Source: Synergistaceae bacterium UBA5560 (GTDB taxonomy: Bacteria; Synergistota; Synergistia; Synergistales; Aminiphilaceae). Taken from it: a DNA stretch of 20,344 nt. A program made the translations under genes and the position numbers. The notes under the pieces were generated by a model. The model was not told where the DNA came from. It saw only the letters and a list, made by a program, of their open reading frames with translations, and did not search any database. Shown one piece after another: positions 15,089-20,344 of this stretch. Every line of letters starts with the position of its first letter. The stretch's first letter is position 1. The stretch lies in NCBI GenBank assembly GCA_002425685.1, contig DIMS01000067.1, positions 9,998 through 30,341 of the forward strand, written 5' to 3'.

Positions 15089-15589
15089 TCACTGTTCTTG
15101 CAGGTGTTCCGGGTCTTCCACGTCGTAGCGGAAATCGCAGTAGCAGTGTCCTTCCATGAGCGTATGTTCCCTGGTGAGGCGAATGCCCGTATTGAATCCC
15201 TCGATGAACGCGAAATCCCGTTCGCAGGAAAGCGTTGTCCCCAGATCGCGCATCCCGAGGTACTCGTAGAGTTCAGCGTAGGCGCATCGTGTCACGTTAA
15301 AAGCAAGATGTCGGGAGTTCTGTTGCAGGACGGTTATTTCGAGGGCGTTGCCGTCCTGCCATCGGTCGATGACGTTTGTCAGCTTCTCCAGGGAATTTCC
15401 CCCGAAACGCTCCGCACACGTCAGTCCTTCCTCCATGGCGCACTGTGCGATGGTTTCTCCAAGCACACGGCGTGTTTCCTCTTTGCCGAAGGCCTTCTCC
15501 AGAGCGGGAAGAAGGTTTTTGAGAAGACGTGCTTCCACCTCTCTCCGCAAAAGATGTGGAATGTCCTCGATGTTTTTGGTTTCCGCCAT
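15089..15589 (-). CDS. L-2-amino-thiazoline-4-carboxylic acid hydrolase family protein
   Basis: The 166-residue protein resembles the ATC-hydrolase family, named for the Pseudomonas enzyme that opens the thiazoline ring of L-2-amino-thiazoline-4-carboxylate on the way to cysteine. The family's C-terminal signature is clear: ERDFAFIEGFN (about 123-133), RLTREHTLMEG (138-147) and CYCDFRYD with C151. Cys102 and Cys122 are also present. Most family members in anaerobes have no tested substrate, so the ring-opening activity is only a family label here. The minus-strand start has AAGGGGTGA about 7 bases upstream. It is a single gene, convergent with the HD gene and separated from the upstream ferritin gene by a terminator; no clear promoter was found. 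Confidence 0.8.
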   Translation of the reverse strand: MAETKNIEDIPHLLRREVEARLLKNLLPALEKAFGKEETRRVLGETIAQCAMEEGLTCAERFGGNSLEKLTNVIDRWQDGNALEITVLQQNSRHLAFNVTRCAYAELYEYLGMRDLGTTLSCERDFAFIEGFNTGIRLTREHTLMEGHCYCDFRYDVEDPEHLQEQ

Positions 15590-15723
15590 AGGTCTTCACC
15601 CCTTACGTGGCCATGTTCCGCGGCTTCTTCGTTTTTTTTCCGTGCAGGCTTCTCTCTCGTTACCGGTGAACTTCTGCGGCAAGAGCAAGAGAAGCGGTAA
15701 AACCCAAAACGGTCACGTCAGGC

Positions 15724-15771
15724 AAAAAAACAACGAGGCGGCTCGCGAAGGTTGTCCTTGCGCCGCCTCGT
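15724..15771 (-). terminator. intrinsic terminator of the ferritin gene
   Basis: On the minus strand a 10-bp GC-rich stem (ACGAGGCGGC with GCCGCCTCGT, 15733-15742 and 15762-15771), whose loop can pair further, is followed by TGTTTTTTT. This is a textbook rho-independent terminator, about 70 bases after the ferritin stop. On the plus strand no T-tract follows. Confidence 0.85.
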
Positions 15772-15797
15772 CCGTCGTCTACGATCCTGTTTAAAAT

Positions 15798-15825
15798 CCC
15801 CCGCCGGAGAGATTGGCCGCGGGGG
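15798..15825 (-). terminator. second hairpin between ferritin stop and main terminator
   Basis: A 7-bp GC stem (CCCCCGC with GCGGGGG) around a 14-base loop, followed on the minus strand by ATTTTAAA. It lies 15 bases after the ferritin stop and may be a weaker first terminator or an mRNA 3' protector in tandem with the one at 15724-15771. Confidence 0.45.
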
Positions 15826-15839
15826 TGTGTGCGTTCGGA

Positions 15840-16337
15840 TCAGGAGGGAAGGGGTGTGGTCATATCCTCAAGGATCGCCTCAAGGTCTTCCTCGTGCTCC
15901 ACCTCGTCCTCCAGGATTTCCAAGGCCATGTGATAGGTCACGACATCCTTGTCCTTGACGAAGTCGAGGATCTTTCTGTAGACCTCGATAGCGCACTGCT
16001 CCCCTTGAATGTTCTGCTGAACCAGTTTCAGTGTGTTCGGATCGGAAGGAACATCGTAACCACAGTTCGTCTGCTCGTACCATGCCTTCGGTTCAAGCAG
16101 CGGAGTTCCTCCGAGCTGGATGATGCGCTCCACCAGCATGTCTGCATGGCGAAGCTCGTCTTGGGCGTGTTCCTCGAGTTCGCCCTGAATGATACCGCGC
16201 ATCCTTCCCTTGGCGACTTTGGCCCCGATCCAGTACTGGTAGTATGCGAGCCATTCATCCGCCAGGGCTTTGTTGAGCAGTTGCAGAAGCTCCTGCACGT
16301 TTACGCCCACGATCTCGATTCCCTTAGTTCCCATCAT
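15840..16337 (-). CDS. non-haem ferritin-like protein, probable DPS-like thioferritin
   Basis: Predicted iron-storage or peroxide-detoxifying ferritin of the cytosol. In the 165-residue four-helix protein the di-iron ligands match bacterioferritin in order and spacing: E28, E61 with H64 (DELRH), E113, and E145 with H148 (DEVEH). The position after E61, where bacterioferritin has its haem-ligand Met, is Leu62, so haem binding is unlikely. Two cysteines, C92 (TNCGYD) and C115 (GEQCAIE), flank the fourth-helix ligand region, as in DPS-like (DPSL) thioferritins of archaea and anaerobes. Minus-strand AGGAGG precedes two adjacent ATG codons; the first is used here, the second (16334) is equally possible. 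It has its own promoter and terminator and so is monocistronic. Confidence 0.87.
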   Translation of the reverse strand: MMGTKGIEIVGVNVQELLQLLNKALADEWLAYYQYWIGAKVAKGRMRGIIQGELEEHAQDELRHADMLVERIIQLGGTPLLEPKAWYEQTNCGYDVPSDPNTLKLVQQNIQGEQCAIEVYRKILDFVKDKDVVTYHMALEILEDEVEHEEDLEAILEDMTTPLPS

Positions 16338-16382
16338 GATTCCTCCTTTTGTCTGAAGTTGTTTTACTTGAGACCCTTTCCT

Positions 16383-16411
16383 ATTTTACCAGAGGCATGT
16401 CTTTCGTCCAA
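16383..16411 (-). promoter_or_regulatory. candidate promoter of the ferritin gene
   Basis: On the minus strand, TTGGAC (16411-16406), a 17-base spacer and TAAAAT (16388-16383), about 46 bases before the ferritin ATG. No clear Fur or PerR palindrome was recognised around it. Confidence 0.5.
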
Positions 16412-16417
16412 ATGGAG

Positions 16418-17425
16418 TTACTGGGTCCGAGCGATGGAATGTGCCGTTTCGGCAAAAAGATCCCAGAAGGTCTCTTCTCGTGCGGTTCGCGTCGACAGTG
16501 CCTCAAGGCTCAGGACCCACAGATCCAAAGGAAGTGCGGGACGAATCAGCGCTTCTCCGAGAGGCATGAGATTGCGTTGGAGCACAAGGGCATCTTCCTC
16601 CGTGTCGGTGATCCAGAACCACCAGTTGATAGCGTCCTGCTCCTCCGTGTCTCTGTCGAAGAACCAGGGAAGGAAGACTCTCCGTTGCCAGAGGAGAAAG
16701 AGGTGGAGTCTGCCGATGTCCCAGCACACGGCATCCATCTCGTCGCGGTGCAGGTTTCTTCCCGTGAGGGATGGTGGCGCGAGGCGACAGTAAAGCCTGT
16801 CGGTGTTGCGGAACCCCAACTCGTCGTTGGGGTGAGGGGGGACATGCATGTATTGTTCGAAGTCATAGTGCTGGAGCAGCAAAAGGTCTAGTTCGAGATG
16901 GGAAACCGAGATGTCCTTCGCGTGGAGGAACGCTCTCATTTCCTGGAGGTTCGGAGGGATGACGGCGGCGTTTCCGGGGAGCGGGTATCTGTCCAGGAGG
17001 AGGCGCACGGAAGGATGTTCCGCATAGGTCCATGTGAGCGTGTCCCCTGCTTCGCGGCGGAAAAGCTCTTCCTTCGTCAGGGAAGGGAACCAGGGGAGGC
17101 ATGCTCCGGGGCGGGGTTCCTTGAGCCCCCACCTGCCGAGAAAACTACGGCGGAGAAGGAGTTCCATCCTGTTGCGTCGGAGCATTTTTCGAGGGTCTTT
17201 CGGTGTTGTGCCAGGTGCGGCATCATAGTAAGCCAAAGCGGCTTCGGAACGAAAGCGTTGCACGCCCGCATCGCTCAGAACATAGACCGCGCCTTCTTTT
17301 GTAAGGAGCCCTTCGCGTTCCAGAGCCGGAAGTGCGTGTGGGTCTTCTCCGGCGAGCGAGACGGTCTCCTCGTTCCAGCAAGGATGTCGGGCATCGAAAA
17401 GCAAAAGCACGGCCTCTTCGCTCAT
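16418..17425 (-). CDS. unrecognised 335-aa protein with a possible N-terminal winged-helix segment
   Basis: I do not recognise this family. The 335-residue product starts at an ATG with a perfect AGGAGG upstream on the minus strand (the frame is open to 17515, but that stretch contains the proposed promoter). Residues about 28-60 (LPALEREGLLTKEGAVYVLSDAGVQRF) look like the end of a winged-helix domain: a helix, then a short hairpin, then LSDAG as in many wHTH proteins. The remainder is rich in Trp, Leu and Arg, including DLLLLQHYDFEQYMHVPPHP, then LFLLWQRRVFLPWFFDRD and INWWFWITDTEED. No signal peptide and no convincing membrane helix. It reads away from the OPT gene and is followed closely by the ferritin promoter. 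Regulator or enzyme cannot be decided. Confidence 0.75.
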   Translation of the reverse strand: MSEEAVLLLFDARHPCWNEETVSLAGEDPHALPALEREGLLTKEGAVYVLSDAGVQRFRSEAALAYYDAAPGTTPKDPRKMLRRNRMELLLRRSFLGRWGLKEPRPGACLPWFPSLTKEELFRREAGDTLTWTYAEHPSVRLLLDRYPLPGNAAVIPPNLQEMRAFLHAKDISVSHLELDLLLLQHYDFEQYMHVPPHPNDELGFRNTDRLYCRLAPPSLTGRNLHRDEMDAVCWDIGRLHLFLLWQRRVFLPWFFDRDTEEQDAINWWFWITDTEEDALVLQRNLMPLGEALIRPALPLDLWVLSLEALSTRTAREETFWDLFAETAHSIARTQ

Positions 17426-17494
17426 GGGTGAACCTCCTTTTATTCGTGTTTCGAACGCGGGAAACGTGATGGACCTCGTCTGCTCTGTTCTCAG

Positions 17495-17523
17495 AGTATA
17501 GTACACGAGAGGCAATCTGTCCG
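17495..17523 (-). promoter_or_regulatory. candidate promoter for the 335-aa gene
   Basis: On the minus strand, CGGACA (17523-17518), a 17-base spacer and TATACT (17500-17495). The leader to the ATG at 17425 would be about 63 bases. The -35 matches the consensus at four of six bases. Confidence 0.4.
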
Positions 17524-17797
17524 GAGCGCATCTGCGCCCGTTGTAGCGTTCGGCCCGTGGGGTTCGACAGGGAAGGCTGGGCGTTGTCTCAAAATCGACC
17601 GGTCAGACGGATCTGTCGATGGAGCGCGGGGAGGAATCGCCGGATGTCGTCGGGTAATCACCGGCAACGATGGCCGGCAGGCCTTTCCGACGGTGCCCGG
17701 TTGTGGGGGCTGGCGAGGAGACACATTTTTTGAAACCTCCTCAACTTTTTGACTTGCGGTGCATTGACGCTGTTGCAACAAAAAGACCAAAGGGATC

Positions 17798-17806
17798 TGT
17801 TACAAT
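17798..17806 (+). promoter_or_regulatory. candidate extended -10 promoter of the OPT-peptidase operon
   Basis: TGT followed by TACAAT forms an extended -10 element 41 bases before the proposed GTG start. TTGCAA at 17773-17778 and TTGACG at 17764-17769 lie upstream but at spacings (22 and 31 bases) too long for a standard -35. Confidence 0.4.
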
Positions 17807-17847
17807 TCTTCAGAACAAGAGATGTCACTCCGGGAGGTACGGACATT

Positions 17848-19398
17848 GTGAAATTTCCTGCGGATTTTTCCTGGCGTGCACTGTTCCTGGGATTGGGTGG
17901 CGCCGCAGTCATAGCCGCGAGCAGCACTTACGTGGCGTTACGGCTTGGAGCGCTCCCGTGGCCGACTATTTTTGTCGCCGTAGTGAGCATGGCATGCCTC
18001 CGTCCCTTCGGAGCCTCCCTGCGGGAAATCAATGTAGCCCACACAGGAATGTCCGCCGGCGGGCTTGTGGCGGGAGGCGTGGCCTTCACCTTGCCCGGGC
18101 TCTGGATGGCCGATCCGGAAGCGACGCTTTCCGCAGCCCAGGCTCTTGGTGCGGCATCTACGGGGGCACTTCTGGGAGCGTTCTTCACGGCTGTGGTGCG
18201 GCGCTCTTTCATTGAAGAGCAACAGTTGCCCTATCCTATGGGAGCGGCTGCGGCGGAGACGCTTCTCGCCGGGGATTCCGGGGGAAGGAAGGCCCGGGTG
18301 TTGTTTGGCTCGTTGGGGTTTTCCGGGGTGATCACGGCTCTCCGGGATGGAGTCGGAGTGATTCCCGCGTTGGTGGGGAATCCTGCGACGCTCGGATTCT
18401 GGCTCTCTCCGATGGCACTTGGAATCGGGTACATCATCGGCCCCCTGTTCATGGGCTCCTGGCTTGCGGGGGGAGTTCTCGCCCATGGTTTGTTTCTTCC
18501 CCTCGGGTTCAGGTTCGGTCTCTTTTCTTCGGAGGAGGCGGCCCTGCTCATGAAGAACAGCCTTGGTATCGGCCTTATCGTCGGTGCTGGGGTGGCCACG
18601 CTGCTCCGGGGAATGGTGCGACTTGGCCACAGAGGAAGGGGGCTTTCTCTCTCCGGGTGGAAATGGTCCGCCTTGACCGTAGCCGGGGGATGTGCGCTGC
18701 TTACCGCAGTGATGGGACTTTCTCTGCCGCTGTCGCTTCTTGTCGTCTTCGGAGTGTGGCTTTGCGTGATCATGGCGGCCACGCTCACCGGGCAAACGGG
18801 GATCGATCCCATGGAGGTCTTCGGTATTCTTCTTGTCCTGTTCGTGCGGTGGTTTTTTCCGCTCGGACGCGGCGAGGCCTATCTTCTTGCGGCGGTGGTC
18901 GCCGTGGCGACGGGACTTGCCGGAGATGCGCTGCAGGATTTCAAGGCTGGTCATGTATTGGGCACGAACCCTTTCTCGCAATGGCTCAACGAGGTAGGGG
19001 GCGGCATGGTCGGTGCGTTTGTCGCTGTGGGGGCGCTTTTCATCATGAAGGATGCTTACGGAGCAATGGGTCCTGGAACACAACTTGTCGCGCCGCAGGC
19101 GTTTGCGGTAAAGAGCGTCGTCGAGGGGCTGTTTCACGGAGGATTTTTTCTCGGCGGAGCGATAACGGGGATGCTCCTCGCGTTGTTGGGCATTCCCGCC
19201 ATGACCTTGGGAATCGGCGTCTATCTCCCCCTTTTCATTTCCACCACGGCGGGGATTGGAGGAGGCGTGCGCCTGCTCGTCGACAAAACGGGAAAGAGGA
19301 CGGATGGCAACGAAACCCTGATCGCTTCGGGGTTTCTTGGAGGTGAAGGACTCGTGGGGGTTCTGATTGCTCTTTTGAAGGTGGTGACCGGGGGATGA
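17848..19398 (+). CDS. OPT family oligopeptide transporter
   Basis: Inner-membrane secondary transporter of the OPT family, probably proton-coupled uptake of small peptides; some members carry metal chelates. The 516-residue product is hydrophobic throughout, with over a dozen likely membrane segments. Prokaryotic OPT signatures are present: EEQQLPYPMGAAAAETLLAG from residue 123, GDALQDFKAGHVLGTNP from residue 359, and near the C-terminus LIASGFLGGEGLVGV. The frame is open from 17749, but that part would precede or overlap the promoter. GGGAGGT at 17832-17838 lies 9 bases before the GTG at 17848, which gives the family-like N-terminus MKFPADFSWRALFLGLGG. Its stop overlaps the start of the peptidase gene (ATGA), so uptake and hydrolysis are probably made together. 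Confidence 0.92.
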   Translation: MKFPADFSWRALFLGLGGAAVIAASSTYVALRLGALPWPTIFVAVVSMACLRPFGASLREINVAHTGMSAGGLVAGGVAFTLPGLWMADPEATLSAAQALGAASTGALLGAFFTAVVRRSFIEEQQLPYPMGAAAAETLLAGDSGGRKARVLFGSLGFSGVITALRDGVGVIPALVGNPATLGFWLSPMALGIGYIIGPLFMGSWLAGGVLAHGLFLPLGFRFGLFSSEEAALLMKNSLGIGLIVGAGVATLLRGMVRLGHRGRGLSLSGWKWSALTVAGGCALLTAVMGLSLPLSLLVVFGVWLCVIMAATLTGQTGIDPMEVFGILLVLFVRWFFPLGRGEAYLLAAVVAVATGLAGDALQDFKAGHVLGTNPFSQWLNEVGGGMVGAFVAVGALFIMKDAYGAMGPGTQLVAPQAFAVKSVVEGLFHGGFFLGGAITGMLLALLGIPAMTLGIGVYLPLFISTTAGIGGGVRLLVDKTGKRTDGNETLIASGFLGGEGLVGVLIALLKVVTGG

Positions 19399-20342
19399 GT
19401 CTTTCCTGCCTGATCGGACATGCCCAGGACGAAAGAGGAGGGACGGGGTGCACGGTGCTCTTGTTTCCCGAGGGTGCCACGGCGTCTGGCGATGTGCGGG
19501 GTGGTGCTCCGGGTGGACGGGAGACGGCTCTCCTGGATCCGGCGTGTTCCGTGGAGCGCATCGATGCGCTGCTCTTCACGGGAGGAAGCGCTTTCGGTCT
19601 CGATGCTGCGTCGGGAGTTGTCGCTTTTTGCGAGGAACGAGGATGGGGTTTCGATGTGGGAGTGGGGGTCGTACCCATTGTTCCCGGCGCTTGCATTTTC
19701 GATCTCCCCGTGGGGAATCCCGGGAGTCGCCCCGATCGGGCCATGGGCTTGGCTGCCTGTAACGCGGCCAAGCCGTGGAGCGAATCCCCTTTGGGGAATG
19801 TCGGTGCCGGCACAGGGGCCAGTGTGGGGAAATATCTCGGTCCCGAAGGAGCCATGAAGGGAGGCTTCGGGTGGGCGAGTGCCGATGTCGGTGACGTGAC
19901 GGTTCTCGCGGTTGCGGTTGTCAATCCTTTGGGTGCCGTGCGTGAGGAGTCGGGGACGTTTCTGGCCGGAGCGGTGAGAAACGGGACAATTCTTTCTCCT
20001 CTTGGAGCGCTCCGAGGTGAGGTGAGAGGCGAGGACGAACTCTGGGGGAGGAACACCACACTCGTCGCAGTGGTGACGAACGCGAGGCTCTCGAAGTCGG
20101 AATGCCGCAGGGTGGCCATCATGGGGCACGATGGACTTGCCGCGGCGATCTTTCCCGTACACACCCCCTTCGATGGAGACACGGTCTTCTGCGTTTCCGT
20201 CGGCACGGTCGCCGGTGATCCTCTTCTGGTGGGGACGTTGGGGACGTCTCTGGTCGCGGAGGCTATACGACGAGGGATCCGCGAGGCGGTGGGCGCTTAT
20301 GGGCTGTCGGCGGCCAGGGATATTGCGAGTGGGTGTGTCTGA
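19395..20342 (+). CDS. P1 family peptidase (DmpA-like N-terminal nucleophile aminopeptidase)
   Basis: Predicted cytoplasmic aminopeptidase or amidase of the DmpA/P1 (S58) family, which includes L-aminopeptidase/D-esterases and beta-aminopeptidases. The 315-residue protein has family blocks GCTVLLFPEGA (18-28), DVRGGAPGGRET (33-44), FTGGSAFGLDAA (61-72), GNVGAGTGASVGK (134-146) and the processing site N220-T221 in GRNTTLVAVVTNA. By analogy with DmpA the precursor would cut itself before T221, freeing a threonine nucleophile at the start of the beta subunit; DmpA uses serine there. The ATG overlaps the OPT stop codon as ATGA, indicating translational coupling. The gene is complete, ending two bases before the window edge, so further operon genes may lie beyond. 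No signal peptide. Confidence 0.92.
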   Translation: MSLSCLIGHAQDERGGTGCTVLLFPEGATASGDVRGGAPGGRETALLDPACSVERIDALLFTGGSAFGLDAASGVVAFCEERGWGFDVGVGVVPIVPGACIFDLPVGNPGSRPDRAMGLAACNAAKPWSESPLGNVGAGTGASVGKYLGPEGAMKGGFGWASADVGDVTVLAVAVVNPLGAVREESGTFLAGAVRNGTILSPLGALRGEVRGEDELWGRNTTLVAVVTNARLSKSECRRVAIMGHDGLAAAIFPVHTPFDGDTVFCVSVGTVAGDPLLVGTLGTSLVAEAIRRGIREAVGAYGLSAARDIASGCV

Positions 20343-20344
20343 TT

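Larger units (their letters stand above)
17426..17847. other. divergent intergenic region upstream of the OPT transporter
   Basis: 422 bases without a convincing gene. The frames entering it lack ribosome binding sites. It holds a promoter for the leftward 335-aa gene near 17495-17523 and an extended -10 promoter for the rightward OPT gene at 17798-17806. Between them is a dyad at 17594-17620: ATCGA and TCGAT arms enclosing a CAGA-CGGA-TCTG hairpin. No known riboswitch or small RNA was recognised. Confidence 0.55.

Noticed and set aside
15631..15639. Run of eight T residues upstream of the ATC-hydrolase-like gene
   Set aside because: No stable stem directly precedes it on the plus strand, so it is not a supported terminator.
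17938..19137. 399-codon minus-strand frame opposite the OPT gene
   Set aside because: Arg-, Pro- and His-rich shadow of a membrane protein gene with clear family signatures.
1..20344. tRNA, rRNA, CRISPR, insertion sequence, prophage or defence genes
   Set aside because: Looked for on both strands by eye; no cloverleaf, spaced repeat array, transposase motif or paired terminal inverted repeat was seen.

Overview
The window reads as ordinary chromosome from a GC-rich bacterium with a peptide- and amino-acid-based metabolism. The gene style (a Dpp/Opp peptide ABC operon, a prokaryotic OPT oligopeptide transporter next to a P1-family aminopeptidase, an ATC-hydrolase-like protein, CheV, a small ferritin) would suit an anaerobic amino-acid fermenter such as a member of the Synergistota. 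That placement is an inference from gene content and was not tested by any search.

Layout, left to right. Positions 183-5758 (+) hold a complete five-gene peptide ABC transporter: binding protein, two permeases and two ATPases. A strong hairpin lies between the binding protein and the permeases. At 5782-6963 (-) a convergent gene encodes a membrane-anchored metallophosphoesterase. A 426-base divergent spacer precedes glgB-malQ (7390-10804, +), whose reading frames overlap, for alpha-glucan branching and disproportionation. At 10847-11593 (-) is an exported NodB-type polysaccharide deacetylase. A 509-base divergent spacer with a good promoter at each end leads to cheV and an unrecognised 225-aa gene (12103-13708, +), closed by a hairpin. 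A dCMP-deaminase-family gene and an HD-domain gene follow (13824-15008, +). On the minus strand, 15089-17425, are an ATC-hydrolase-like gene, a non-haem ferritin of the DPS-like (thioferritin) type with its own promoter and terminator, and an unrecognised 335-aa gene. The window ends with an OPT transporter and a P1 peptidase (17848-20342, +) that overlap at ATGA.

The peptide theme is the clearest link between regions: an ATP-driven importer at one end and an OPT carrier paired with an aminopeptidase at the other. The remaining genes look like independent housekeeping, chemotaxis, glucan and iron-storage units.

I found no tRNA, rRNA, CRISPR array, insertion sequence, prophage or toxin/defence island. 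No clearly novel multi-gene system is visible. The best leads are two unrecognised proteins (the gene after cheV, and 16418-17425), the OPT-peptidase pair, the cysteine-containing ferritin, and the possible leader and attenuator signals around the first binding-protein gene. Several gene starts were moved inward from the longest possible frame on the basis of ribosome binding sites and promoters.
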